Notes: a model not told the origin generated them from the letters alone. A DNA stretch of 62,887 bases from Pseudomonadales bacterium (GCA_022822865.1 JAJDYJ010000081.1:1-62887); one strand, 5' to 3'; shown: positions 26,395-35,588, counted from the stretch's first letter. A program made the numbers and translations.

Positions 26395-28560
26395 TCAGAA
26401 AGTGGCGCTTACCCGAAAAGCAAGCTCCATGCCGCTGCCGTTGCAATAGTGTTCGATCTCTTCAACGACGCCGTCGGCCGTCGCGCCGAGAAATCGGGTC
26501 CGTTTACGGCAATATTCGCTTTCGGTGATGTTCCGGGATTCCAGCCGGAAGGTGAAGTTCTCGAAAGCTTTCTTTTCCACGAAAGCCATCAGGAACGGCT
26601 GTTCGATTCGCTCTTCGATATCGATGATGTCGATTTCGGTACGGCCGCTGCCGCCGTTGGAGGAATGCGCATAGAACATGCCGTAGGTCAGACCCTGTTC
26701 CACCATGTCATTGCGAAATCCGACATTGGTGGACCAGCGCTCCGAGCCGGGCTGCCTGCGCTTCTGGCCGAGGAACGGGTCGATGATTTCGGAATCCTGC
26801 AAGCGGATACCCGTGGTCAGCAGCGCGTTGGGCATTCCGAGCATCGGCAGGCGCGTACTTACGTCGAGATTCAGTCCATAACGCTTGCCGTCGCCGATAT
26901 TGCCCCGGGCCGAACGCAGTTCGTCCGGACTCGGCGAAACATCGATCCGTTCGATTACGTCCTGGAGGTCGCGATACCAGAGTTGGGAATTCACCACGCC
27001 AAGATTGTTGGGCAGGCGCATTTCCAGGTTCAATTCATAACGCCAGGATTGCTCCTGCCGAATCTCCGGATTTCCCGCGAGGGTATTCTGGTCTTCGTCG
27101 TCCCGGTCCGTCGAGGCGCTGAAATCGGAGAAACTCAACTGCTGCACGTCCTTTTCGACGCGGGCGCGCAATTGCAGACTCGACGTAATGTCGAACCGGT
27201 AATCGACCTTCGGCTTGAGGAATTCAAAATCACGCGAATTGAGAACGTCGCCGGTCTGCTCGATGGTGGAGGTTTCCATCAACAGGGAACTTTCCAGCGA
27301 CATGCGCGGATTCAGTTGCCAGTTATGCACCGCGAACCCCTCGTAGCGAATCTCTTCGACGGCCGATTCGCTGTTATCTACAGAGACTGGCACGAGATTG
27401 CCGTAAGCCGGCGAACGCTCGCCGGGGATGTCGAGGCCCATGCGCAGCCCGTTGTCGCGGATGGTCTGAGCGCCCTCCACTCCCAATTCCAGGCCTTGCT
27501 GCTGCGCCACGTTAAATGTGTACGAGGTACGCGCAATCCGTTCCCGGTCGCGTCCCAGGTTGTGCAGAAACAGGTTCGGCAACTTGTCTTCGTCGACCAC
27601 GTCGAATCGATTGCGCGTGAACTGGAACTCGCGATCGTTGACGATGAACAGGAAGCGGTAAGTGCCCGAGCCGGCGAAATCGCGTTCGTAGTCGCCGCCG
27701 ATTTCCCAGGAATAGCGTTTGCTGACATTGTCTTCGCGTTGCAGCCGGATGCGGTCGTTGACTAGGTCGTGAATGCTGCGATTGCGGGGAGACGGCGATT
27801 CGCCCCGGGTTTCGTACAAGCCGTTCAATTGCAGCACCTGACCGTCGAACCGATAGCCCATGTTGCCGCTGACCTGGTACTCAAGCTCGTCCCGCACCTG
27901 GTCTTCGTAGCGAATCTCTTGCAGGTTGTAGTCCGGATCGTAACTGAACTCCTCGCTTTTCGAAGCGTTGTAACGAGGACTCGCCTCGAAATGCAGCAGG
28001 TAGTTCAGATCGCCGCTCTGGCCGCCGTGGGAAAGCTGGCCGCCGGTGTCGATAGTGCCGTCACGGGACCGGTCGGAGCGGATTTCCACCGTGGTGCTGG
28101 AAGTCGACAGCACGTCAAGCAGGACGATATTGACCACCTGGGCGCCGCCGCGAATCTCGATGTCTTCGGAAGTTCCGCGAATGATCTCGATGTAGTCGAC
28201 CTGTTCCGCCGAGATGCGGTCGAGTTGGTCACGACTGCCGGAATTCTTGCCGGTGATGCGCTGGCCGTTGATCAGCACTTCGCCTTCGCCCGAACCGAGG
28301 CCGCGCCGGCCACGGTTTCCGCCACCGCCGCCCGGTCCGCCGCCGCCTCTTCCCATGGCCAGATTGATGCCGGGAATCCGGTAAAGCATGTCGTTGACCG
28401 AGACCGGCAGAAATTCGGCGAAATAGGACGCCGGATAGACAATTGTGGAATCGTCGGTCGTGTCTTCCGGACCCGGAACCTGTTGGGCGCCCACCGGCAG
28501 GCTGATTGCCAGCAATGCGACCGCCGCAGCGAATGTTGAAACAACTGATCTGAACTTCAT
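26395..28560 (-). CDS. TonB-dependent outer-membrane receptor
   Basis: A 721-residue outer-membrane protein. ATG 28560 gives a clean signal peptide (MKFRSVVSTFAAAVALLA...VGAQ); a longer frame to 28671 lacks one. The plug domain spans about residues 45-165: 'LPVSVNDMLYRIPGINLAMG', 'GEVLINGQRITGKNSGS', 'QVDYIEIIRGTSEDIEIRGG', 'AQVVNIVLLDVL'. A long Gly/Arg-rich insert (GRGGGGPGGGGGNRGRRG) sits in the plug loop, which is unusual. The barrel follows, with alternating aromatic strands and a C-terminal RVSATF ending in Phe as expected for BAM recognition. Ligand is unknown; its position ahead of the glycogen genes hints at oligosaccharide uptake, but nothing in the sequence proves it. Confidence 0.9.
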   Translation of the reverse strand: MKFRSVVSTFAAAVALLAISLPVGAQQVPGPEDTTDDSTIVYPASYFAEFLPVSVNDMLYRIPGINLAMGRGGGGPGGGGGNRGRRGLGSGEGEVLINGQRITGKNSGSRDQLDRISAEQVDYIEIIRGTSEDIEIRGGAQVVNIVLLDVLSTSSTTVEIRSDRSRDGTIDTGGQLSHGGQSGDLNYLLHFEASPRYNASKSEEFSYDPDYNLQEIRYEDQVRDELEYQVSGNMGYRFDGQVLQLNGLYETRGESPSPRNRSIHDLVNDRIRLQREDNVSKRYSWEIGGDYERDFAGSGTYRFLFIVNDREFQFTRNRFDVVDEDKLPNLFLHNLGRDRERIARTSYTFNVAQQQGLELGVEGAQTIRDNGLRMGLDIPGERSPAYGNLVPVSVDNSESAVEEIRYEGFAVHNWQLNPRMSLESSLLMETSTIEQTGDVLNSRDFEFLKPKVDYRFDITSSLQLRARVEKDVQQLSFSDFSASTDRDDEDQNTLAGNPEIRQEQSWRYELNLEMRLPNNLGVVNSQLWYRDLQDVIERIDVSPSPDELRSARGNIGDGKRYGLNLDVSTRLPMLGMPNALLTTGIRLQDSEIIDPFLGQKRRQPGSERWSTNVGFRNDMVEQGLTYGMFYAHSSNGGSGRTEIDIIDIEERIEQPFLMAFVEKKAFENFTFRLESRNITESEYCRKRTRFLGATADGVVEEIEHYCNGSGMELAFRVSATF

Positions 28561-28621
28561 GACGCTTCTGTCCAGCCGGCGCAAGGCAGCCGGCAACCTT
28601 TCCCTGATTCGAACGCCCGGC

Positions 28622-28627
28622 AGTATA
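28622..28627 (-). promoter_or_regulatory. possible -10 box for the receptor gene
   Basis: TATACT on the minus strand (5 of 6 matches), 61 bases before ATG 28560. The -35 hexamer at 17-base spacing (CAGAAT) is weak. Confidence 0.3.
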
Positions 28628-28768
28628 CTCATCCCATCAGGTTGATTCTGTGACATTTTGTGGAATCGCAACGAATGCCCCGCTAAAAACGCATACTTCC
28701 ACAGTATCGGCAGAAGCTTGCCACGCTTCTGCCACGATTCGCCGGTTGCAGCGGATGCGGCGCCGGAA

Positions 28769-29092
28769 CTAGAACTGGAATTCGGGGGTCGTCACTATCA
28801 GGCCGTCGAGGCGATCGCGAACCGTGATCTGGCAGGCGAGCCGGGAATTCGATCGGCGATCGTCGACCATGTCCAGCATGTCCTCTTCGTCCTCGTCCAT
28901 GGGCTTGAGCTCGTCGAGCCATTCCTCGTTGACATAGACATGGCAGGTGCCGCAGGAACAGCAGCCGCCGCAGTCGGCGTCGATTCCGGGCACCTTGTTG
29001 GAAACAGCCGCCAGCATCAGCGAATTGCCATCGACCGCCTCGACCGAGCGCTCGGTCCCATCGTGTTCGATAAATTTGACCTTGATCATCAA
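28769..29092 (-). CDS. [2Fe-2S] ferredoxin, adrenodoxin type
   Basis: A 107-residue electron carrier. The cluster ligands follow the C-x5-C-x2-C pattern in 'DADCGGCCSCGTCHVYVNEE' (first ligand near residue 41), with the fourth Cys in RLACQITV near 86. An additional pair of Cys inside the loop (GGCC) is unusual. The loop after the third ligand, 'HVYVNEEWLDELKPMDEDEE' then 'DMLDMVDDRRSNSRLACQI', is typical of vertebrate/bacterial adrenodoxin-like ferredoxins that serve P450s and other monooxygenases. It stands alone, 208 bases downstream of nothing co-directional and 195 bases from the MFS gene, so its partner reductase is not in the window. Either of the first two Met codons could start it. 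Confidence 0.93.
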   Translation of the reverse strand: MMIKVKFIEHDGTERSVEAVDGNSLMLAAVSNKVPGIDADCGGCCSCGTCHVYVNEEWLDELKPMDEDEEDMLDMVDDRRSNSRLACQITVRDRLDGLIVTTPEFQF

Positions 29093-29287
29093 ACTGCCAT
29101 CCGTTCAGAAGGGCGCAACGATACCAGCAAGTGCAAGCGAGAGAAAGACCCCGCTTGTGGTGTCCCAAAGACTGTGACTTCGAGCGGGTCCACGAGCGGG
29201 AGCGCCTTTTCGCTAAACCTCGCCACCCGGCGGAGACGGATCAAAGCCACGGCCTCTTGACGCCAATTTGAGAATTGTTTCCGCCTC

Positions 29288-30604
29288 TCACAACGTCCTG
29301 GGAATTGGGATTCCGTATTGTTTCAGGGTGCCCTGGAGGGTTGGCTTGGCGAGACGGATTCGTTCGGCGTCGAGCAGGAAGGAGAAGATTAGTCCGAGGC
29401 CGAGGATGAGCATGCCGATCAGGAAACAGTAGATTACCGCCCGGTCCGGGTACACGTCCTTGTAATAGCCGACGTACAGCGGGCCCACGATGCCCGCCGC
29501 CGCCCAGGCGGTGAGCATGGCGCCGTAGATGGCGGACATGTTCTTGCTGCCGAACACGTCGATGATGAAGGAAGGCATGACGGCGAAACCGCCGCCGAAG
29601 CACAGCAGGATATAGCAGACCAGCGCCGAGAAGACCCAGGGGTCGCGTTCGGTCATGAGGATCGCGAACACCACCATCTGCGTCGCCAGCAGCAGGCGGA
29701 ACACCGTAACCCGGCCGATGAGGTCGGACAGCAGCCCCCAGAGCAGCCTGCCCAGGCCATTGAAAAGCGAACTCACGGCGATGAGCATGGCGCCGTATTC
29801 GGCGAGCACCTGGGGGTCGAGCCCCGGCTCGGCAAGCCCCCAGACATCCTGCAGCAGCGACGACTGGAAGCTGATGACGGAAATGCCCGCCGAGATATTG
29901 AAGAAGAAGATCAGCCAGATAATGATGAATTCCCGCGACCTGAGGCAGCGGCGCACAAAGCGCGGATGATCGGCGCCCACCGGTTCCCGGGCGGCTGGGG
30001 AGCCCGCGCCCGCCGGCGCATGGTTTTCCGGCGGATTGCGAATGAACAGGCTGACGGGAATCAGGATGGCGGCGAAGATGATTCCCAGCCACATGAAAAT
30101 CTCGGGCAGGTCTTCGGCGGTCTGCACCACTAGAAAAGGCGCCAGCAGGCGGCTGAACAGAAAGGCGCCGACGCCGAAACCCATCACCACGATGCCCGTG
30201 GCGAGACCTTTCCGGTCGGGATACCACTTGGCCACGGTAGCCACGGGCGTAACGTAGCCCAGGCCGATGCCGGCGCCGCCGATCACGCCGTAGCCGAAGT
30301 AGAACAGCGACAGATTGTTGTATTCCAGCGCCTGCGCGGCAATGAGATAGCCCAGGGAGAACAGGATGCTGCCGCCGAGGGCGAGCTTGCGCGGCCCGAG
30401 GCGGGGCAATGCCATTCCCGCCCAGGCCGCGGCGATGCCCAGCGAGAAAATCGTGATGCCGAAGGCGATTGCCGTGTCGGTATTGCTCCAGCCGAGCTGG
30501 TTTACCAGCATGGTCTGGAAAAAACTCCAGGCGTAAACCGTTCCCAGACAGAGTTGCAGCCCCGCACAAAGCAGGACGATAACGAATCGTGGAAGAGCGA
30601 TCAT
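29288..30604 (-). CDS. MFS transporter, OFA (oxalate/formate antiporter-like) family
   Basis: A 438-residue inner-membrane transporter with about 12 predicted helices. The start 'MIALPRFVIVLLCAGLQLCL' then 'GTVYAWSFFQTMLVNQLGWS' and 'GYGVIGGAGIGLGYVTPVAT' with KWYPDRKGLATGIVVMGFG are hallmarks of the OFA branch of the major facilitator superfamily. The central cytoplasmic loop is near residues 195-225 (NPPENHAPAGAGSPAARE). The ATG at 30604 is chosen over an upstream frame extension that overlaps the HAMP gene. It is the third gene of a unit: solute-binding protein, HAMP membrane protein, transporter, with 16 bases separating it from the second. Substrate is presumably a small organic anion; that is family inference. 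Confidence 0.88.
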   Translation of the reverse strand: MIALPRFVIVLLCAGLQLCLGTVYAWSFFQTMLVNQLGWSNTDTAIAFGITIFSLGIAAAWAGMALPRLGPRKLALGGSILFSLGYLIAAQALEYNNLSLFYFGYGVIGGAGIGLGYVTPVATVAKWYPDRKGLATGIVVMGFGVGAFLFSRLLAPFLVVQTAEDLPEIFMWLGIIFAAILIPVSLFIRNPPENHAPAGAGSPAAREPVGADHPRFVRRCLRSREFIIIWLIFFFNISAGISVISFQSSLLQDVWGLAEPGLDPQVLAEYGAMLIAVSSLFNGLGRLLWGLLSDLIGRVTVFRLLLATQMVVFAILMTERDPWVFSALVCYILLCFGGGFAVMPSFIIDVFGSKNMSAIYGAMLTAWAAAGIVGPLYVGYYKDVYPDRAVIYCFLIGMLILGLGLIFSFLLDAERIRLAKPTLQGTLKQYGIPIPRTL

Positions 30605-30620
30605 CTTGCCGCGGCGCGGT

Positions 30621-31376
30621 TCAGGATGCTTCCGGCCGGGCGGTCGCGCCGGCTTTTTCCGGATCGGCCACCCGGGAGAAATACAGCAACAGGCGGGCGA
30701 GTTGGCCGGCTTCGTCGTCGCGCTCGAGCAAGGCGCCGGGGACCGGCTCCCCTTCCTGTTCGGCCCTGGCAAGCTGCACGGCGTAGGTGAGCAGATGCTC
30801 CACGGGACGGGCCGCGAGATTCATGAGCATGATGGCGGCGACGATGCCCACCAGAAAAATCGACGAAATCAGATACATCTGCCGGCCCACGGCCTGCTGG
30901 ATCTTGAGGGTGATGACCGACTTGTCCATGCCGATATGCACCGATCCGGCAACGCCGGCGAGTATCGGGCTGCCGACTTCCACATAGCTGTCGGCGCCGG
31001 CAAGCACGCGCTCCACGGTGCCGGTATCGGCCGGGTCCGAGGCGAGAATTTCCCCGGGAATGCCGGGAACGAAGGTATGGGCGAGAAACTCGCCGTCTTC
31101 GTTGACGATATAGATATAGCTGATGCCCTGAATTTCCAGGAACTGATCGATCAGGGACTGCAAGGCGGACAGGTCGCGGTTGAGAATGATGTCCACGCTG
31201 GCGTCGGCGATGGTCTGGGCGATGCCCCGGCTGTTGGATTCGTATTCTTCGGAAAGCTGGGAATCCACCGTGGCGATGCACACCCAGGAAGTGGAGACCG
31301 CGATGATGCCAAAGAGCAGGAATATCCCGAACAGCGGCCTGCGAAACAGTTTTTGCACGTTCATGTTCAATTTCAT
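30621..31376 (-). CDS. membrane sensor-like protein with periplasmic domain and HAMP region
   Basis: A 251-residue protein with a transmembrane helix near residues 15-37 ('FGIFLLFGIIAVSTSWVCIA'), a periplasmic part of about 110 residues, and a second helix near 165-190 ('MYLISSIFLVGIVAAIMLMN') leading into a HAMP-like linker (ARPVEHLLTYAVQLARAEQ). The periplasmic stretch, from 'QTIADASVDIILNRDLSALQ' to 'FLEIQGISYIYIVNEDGEFL', resembles the ligand-sensing modules of chemoreceptors and histidine kinases. No kinase, cyclase or methyl-accepting output domain follows; the protein stops about 55 residues after helix 2. ATG 31376 is one base after the stop of the solute-binding gene, implying coupling. 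It may couple the binding protein to the MFS transporter encoded next. Role inferred. Confidence 0.78.
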   Translation of the reverse strand: MKLNMNVQKLFRRPLFGIFLLFGIIAVSTSWVCIATVDSQLSEEYESNSRGIAQTIADASVDIILNRDLSALQSLIDQFLEIQGISYIYIVNEDGEFLAHTFVPGIPGEILASDPADTGTVERVLAGADSYVEVGSPILAGVAGSVHIGMDKSVITLKIQQAVGRQMYLISSIFLVGIVAAIMLMNLAARPVEHLLTYAVQLARAEQEGEPVPGALLERDDEAGQLARLLLYFSRVADPEKAGATARPEAS

Positions 31377-31377
31377 C

Positions 31378-32676
31378 TTATCCAAACCTCGCCCGCCAGT
31401 CGTCGAGTGGCACGAACCGGCCCTGGTCCACCACGGTGTAGTACAGCCGCTGCATACCCTGCCGCCGCTGCTCGGAAAACGAAACCATCTCGCCAATGCC
31501 GAGATCGTAGTCCCGCACGGTGAAAACCGCCTGTTCCAGCCGGGCGCGGCTGGGGGAGTCGCCCATGCGGCCGAGAATCTCCACGAGCATCTTCGCGTTC
31601 ACGAAGCCTTCGAGGCTGACGAAGCTGCGGTCAAAGGGCACGTAATCCGGCTGGCGCAGGGGTTCCGGGACTTCCGGGCGGTACCGGTCCATCAGTTCGG
31701 CGTATTCCCTGACCACGGGAATGCTCTCGTCTTCGTAGCTCGGCACCACCTGGGAGTTCACCAGATAGCGGGTATAGCGTTCGCTGTCGTCGACGCTGTC
31801 GGTAATGAGCTGCAGCAGGTTCTCGCTGCCGACAAAGGACAGGTTGGCGATGGGGACTTCCAGCCCGAGGTCGATGGCGTCGCGCAGAAACGCCGCGCAG
31901 GCGCCGTAGGCGCCGATACAGATCACCGCGTCGGGGCTGCTATTGCGCAGAATCTCCACCTGTTCGCCCATGCCGCGGCCGTAGGCGGCGCCACGGGTGT
32001 AGGTGGCTTCGCCAACGATCTGCTCCCCCCGGGCGCCGAGAGCCTCGCGGACTCCCGCCCAGCCGCTGCGCCCGTAGGCGTCGGCCTGATAGAAGACGGC
32101 GATCCGGCGCCGGCCGATGCGGAGGAAGTTCTCCACCAGGCCCGCGGTTTCCTCGCGGTAGGAGGCGCGCAGGTTGAACGCGAACTCTCCGTAAGGCGGC
32201 TCCCGCTGGGGCTGGGCGCCGGTGAACGGAAAGAACATGTACACATTCTCTTCCTGGAACTTCTTGAGAATCGGCAGCACCCGGGTAACCGTGGGCGTGC
32301 CCACATAGCCGAACAGGGCGAACACCCGGTCCCGAAGCAGCAGTTCCATGGTGTTCTGCACCGAGGGAACGGGCTGGTAGCCATCGTCATAAAGCCGCAG
32401 CGCAATGCGGCGGCCGCCGACGCCGCCCTGCTCGTTGACCCGGGTGAAACAGGCCTGGGCGCCGCGGTACAACTCGATGCCGAGGCCTCGGGAAGGCCCG
32501 GAAAAGGCGGCGGAAGTGCCCAGCAGAATCTCGTCGGCGGATACGCCTTCGTGGAATCCCGCGGGGGAACCGGCGGTTTCATCCTGGGCGAAAGCCGCGC
32601 CACGGCCAAGCCAGGGCGCGGCCAGGCCGCCCAGGATGCTGGTACGCAGAAACTTGCGCCGGGTCAGTGCTCTCAT
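31378..32676 (-). CDS. periplasmic solute-binding protein (branched-chain amino acid type), Tat-exported
   Basis: A 432-residue protein beginning MRALTRRKFLRTSILGGLAA, a twin-arginine signal (RRKFLR) with cleavage near AFA-Q. Folded export fits a binding protein with a bound cofactor or large ligand. The body matches periplasmic binding protein type 1 / Peripla_BP_6: 'ILLGTSAAFSGPSRGLGIEL', 'ACFTRVNEQGGVGGRRIALR', 'YDDGYQPVPSVQNTMELL', 'ALFGYVGTPTVTRVLPIL', 'RRIAVFYQADAYGRSGWAGV'. Normally such proteins work with Liv-type ABC permeases and ATPases, none of which are here. Instead it is followed immediately by a HAMP membrane protein and an OFA transporter. ATG 32676 excludes an upstream, non-signal extension. 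Confidence 0.9.
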   Translation of the reverse strand: MRALTRRKFLRTSILGGLAAPWLGRGAAFAQDETAGSPAGFHEGVSADEILLGTSAAFSGPSRGLGIELYRGAQACFTRVNEQGGVGGRRIALRLYDDGYQPVPSVQNTMELLLRDRVFALFGYVGTPTVTRVLPILKKFQEENVYMFFPFTGAQPQREPPYGEFAFNLRASYREETAGLVENFLRIGRRRIAVFYQADAYGRSGWAGVREALGARGEQIVGEATYTRGAAYGRGMGEQVEILRNSSPDAVICIGAYGACAAFLRDAIDLGLEVPIANLSFVGSENLLQLITDSVDDSERYTRYLVNSQVVPSYEDESIPVVREYAELMDRYRPEVPEPLRQPDYVPFDRSFVSLEGFVNAKMLVEILGRMGDSPSRARLEQAVFTVRDYDLGIGEMVSFSEQRRQGMQRLYYTVVDQGRFVPLDDWRARFG

Positions 32677-32848
32677 GGAACTGAATTGTGCATGGATTTC
32701 GAGCAACGGGAAAGCTGCCAGCGTACCGAAAGTCAGCGGCATTGTCGATTGCCACATGGGGCCTGGCCTGGAGGCGTGTTGTCGAGATCAGGCTATTCTG
32801 CGTACTCGAATATCTCGTCGCTGATGCGCAGGCGCGTCCTGCCCCCCT

Positions 32849-32924
32849 CGTCATTCCGCGCGAAGTCGCAGAATCTCGGGATGTGGCCTCCCGGGGAGAT
32901 TCTGCGACTTCGCGCGGAATGACG
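32849..32924. repeat. palindromic repeat element (REP/MITE-like), perfect 29-bp arms
   Basis: Left arm 32849-32877 and right arm 32896-32924 are exact reverse complements over 29 bases, with an 18-base centre. The arm begins CGTCATTCCGCGCGAAGTCG. Related copies lie at 51205-51295 and, partially, at 36136-36163. It sits in the 272-base gap between the solute-binding and Calx-beta genes and could end transcription of the latter, but there is no T-run. Confidence 0.88.
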
Positions 32925-32948
32925 GGGGAGATGGGCTGAATTCCGAGC

Positions 32949-35588
32949 CTATCGTGAAATCGCTCCCTGCAAGGCCTGTTGCTCCATGCAGCGGAGCGCG
33001 TCGGCTACCGGTAACCAGCCGGGTTGGCCGATGGCGGCGTGGAAATGCGCTTCGGCGGGGGTGACGATCATGGCGTCGTTGGCGCTGCCGGAGAAGGTTT
33101 GCATTACCCGCAGCCAGCGCTCCACATGCGCGGGGCCGCGCCAGGTTTCCCTTGCCTGGCCCGCGGCGTCCGACCACAACCGCGGCGAGATACAGGCTGC
33201 GATTGTGTTTGCCGACGAAAATTCCGGGTTCAGTCCCAGCGGGGCGTTTTGCCGATTCCAGCGGTCCGGGTCCGGATTGGCGGTCTCGGCCCCTGTGACG
33301 ATACTGGCGCCGATTACTGTACCGACGGATGCGGTGTTCTTGCCGCCGGCAAGGCATTCCAGCGCTTCCACCACCGGATTCCAGCGTTTCGCCGTGTACT
33401 GGTCCCGCATCTTCCGCGCCGTGGCGGCGCTCATCGGCTGGTAACCGTTGTCCTCGCCGAATGCGGCAAGCACTTCCATCCACCGGTCCACGTGGGCCTG
33501 GCCGTAGTAGGTTTCCCCGGCGTATTCCCGCACGGTCTCGCGCAGTTGCGGCGGGACGCAGGCCGCCACCGTGGCGTCGGGGATTTCTTCGTCGTCGATG
33601 ATGGTTACCAATACCGAACCGTTCGCCCCCACCGTGAACCCTTCCGGCAGTTTCGATTCGTCGATCTCCATGCGGAATGTCTCGTTGCCCTCGAATACGG
33701 TGTCGTGGAGTATCTCGATATCGAACGATTCCCTTGTCCTGCCGTTAGCGGGGAATACCACGTTGGCGGGGATTCTGTAGTCCTCTCCCGCGGTAGCGGT
33801 GATATCCGTGAAACGAAGGGGTAACGTAAATGGCCTGCCTGTGGCTGGGAGTATGACGATCACCGACTGCAGTACCGCGTTCTTGAGAACGTCCCTTTCC
33901 TCGTTTACTTTGAAACTTGGCCTTGTAAAGGACAGGCTGAACGATGTCGGCGCATCGGTGATGGTCAGGTTCGCCGATCTCCTCGGATCCTCGCTCCCAT
34001 AGGACAAAGTCAAGGTCTCGCTCGGTTCGTCCTTGTCGTCTTCCATGACTTCCAGGCGCAGAGGGCCACGAACGCGGTTTTCATTGGGACCCATCCGCTC
34101 GCCATGGAATGTCACGGAGGAAATCCTGCCGTTTTCATCATAGTTGCAGGTCGCCTGCCCGACAGGGTCGGTTTCAAAACAGGACAGCCGGTAATCTTCC
34201 CCCAGAGTGGCGGTTCCGCCGATGATGAGCGGCGCCGTCAGGGTCTGGTCGCCATCAAGGAAGTGGGGATGGGACAGGGCAGAGTTGAAGATCGTGGCTG
34301 AACCCTCGGGAAAAGTGCTCTCGGCAGTACCAAGGTGGAACAGTCCGACATCGTGGTCATTGTCGCTCACCCGCACCACGGCCTCCAGCGGGTCGCCGAG
34401 GCCATAATGATCGGCTGAGAGCACTTTGGCGGTGAGCGTCCCATGCCCATCGAACGATTCGTCATTGACCGTCGCCACCGTCACCTCGGCCTCGCCGCTG
34501 GCGCCGATGGTGACCTCGCGCAGCCCGGTCTGGCCGCTGACAGCATAATCGCCGCTTTCCTCGACCCGAACCCGGACCACCATGGAGTCCTCCGGCGGCG
34601 GCGCCGCAGTCAGGGTGAAGATGGCGGTGCCGCCTTCGTCCATGCGGACCGGACTCCCGACAATCGACACTTGCCGGGGGCTGGAGTCATCGTCGATTAT
34701 GGTTACGGTGTGGGTCTTCTTTCCTCCATCCACAGCATAATTCGACCCTTCGGTGAGCGTCAGCACCACGGTGTCGCCTTCGCCCTCGTCGTGCCGGTCG
34801 AAGATGGGGTCGATGTAGATGGTTCCCCTGTCGCCGAGCCGCGGTACGACAAGGCTTCCCGAAGCGATCGCCCGGTCGCCCCGGGGACTCTTGATATCGA
34901 AGTCGTCTCCCTCGACGGCTGTTCCCGACAGGGCGTAACGGATGGTCATTTCCGTTGCCGCCGGCCGGTCGAGAATCACGGTAATCTGCTGCGTGGTGGC
35001 GTTTTCAACCATCCGGGACTCGGCGGAAGCGAAGGAGACCACCGGCGTGTCGTCGCTTGTCAGGGTGAAGGTCACGCTTGCCGGCGAGCCGATCGTGTAC
35101 GGCGGGGCGCCCATGGCCGGATGCGGCTGCCGCAGGCTGATTCGCACGGTCTCGTTCGTTTCGGCGTGATCGTCGTCGAGCGCGAAGATTCGCAGGCGGT
35201 GGCTGGAGCGGTTTCGCGCCGGAAAGAGCAGACCGCCGATAACTTCCCTGAAGCGCCCGTCCACCCATTGCTCGAGGCGGTAGTCCCGGTACCTGGACAC
35301 CGTGCCGGAAATCCCCACGGACACAACGCCTCCCGCGACGCCGTATTCGGGCCCCGGATTGAAGTAGGGCGCGCCGATTTTCAGCTCGAATTCCACCGGC
35401 TTGCCGCCTTCGGAAATCGTGGTCTGGGAGGGTTTGGGGAATGACAGGGCAGGGCCCGCTCCCTGGGCGTGCGCCTGGCCCGCAAGGCCGCACAGCAGCA
35501 ACAGGGCAGGAATGACCTTCCGCGGCAAACGCCCGATCCCGGGACGCGCAAAATAATCCGAAGTTGGCGATATCCGCCTGTTTACCAT
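32949..35588 (-). CDS. large exported Calx-beta repeat protein with duplicated C-terminal module
   Basis: An 879-residue secreted or surface protein. The start is taken at 35588; the signal peptide core is VIPALLLLCGLAGQAHA near residues 25-41. Six or so Calx-beta/Na-Ca-exchanger-type beta domains follow, marked by 'DDxxP/DD.' ends and 'E.G....V.LS' starts: 'DDTPVVSFASAESRMVENAT', 'DDDSSPRQVSIVGSPVRMDE', 'DNDHDVGLFHLGTAESTFPE', 'TITDAPTSFSLSFTRPSFKV'. These bind calcium in homologues. The last 170 residues hold two copies of a separate ~70-residue helical module: 'ACVPPQLRETVREYAGETYY' and 'ACISPRLWSDAAGQARETWR', each continuing with G-x-AHV-(D/E)-RW and ending in E-(A)-L-(E/R)-C. A role in adhesion or biofilm is family inference. 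Confidence 0.85.
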   Translation of the reverse strand: MVNRRISPTSDYFARPGIGRLPRKVIPALLLLCGLAGQAHAQGAGPALSFPKPSQTTISEGGKPVEFELKIGAPYFNPGPEYGVAGGVVSVGISGTVSRYRDYRLEQWVDGRFREVIGGLLFPARNRSSHRLRIFALDDDHAETNETVRISLRQPHPAMGAPPYTIGSPASVTFTLTSDDTPVVSFASAESRMVENATTQQITVILDRPAATEMTIRYALSGTAVEGDDFDIKSPRGDRAIASGSLVVPRLGDRGTIYIDPIFDRHDEGEGDTVVLTLTEGSNYAVDGGKKTHTVTIIDDDSSPRQVSIVGSPVRMDEGGTAIFTLTAAPPPEDSMVVRVRVEESGDYAVSGQTGLREVTIGASGEAEVTVATVNDESFDGHGTLTAKVLSADHYGLGDPLEAVVRVSDNDHDVGLFHLGTAESTFPEGSATIFNSALSHPHFLDGDQTLTAPLIIGGTATLGEDYRLSCFETDPVGQATCNYDENGRISSVTFHGERMGPNENRVRGPLRLEVMEDDKDEPSETLTLSYGSEDPRRSANLTITDAPTSFSLSFTRPSFKVNEERDVLKNAVLQSVIVILPATGRPFTLPLRFTDITATAGEDYRIPANVVFPANGRTRESFDIEILHDTVFEGNETFRMEIDESKLPEGFTVGANGSVLVTIIDDEEIPDATVAACVPPQLRETVREYAGETYYGQAHVDRWMEVLAAFGEDNGYQPMSAATARKMRDQYTAKRWNPVVEALECLAGGKNTASVGTVIGASIVTGAETANPDPDRWNRQNAPLGLNPEFSSANTIAACISPRLWSDAAGQARETWRGPAHVERWLRVMQTFSGSANDAMIVTPAEAHFHAAIGQPGWLPVADALRCMEQQALQGAISR

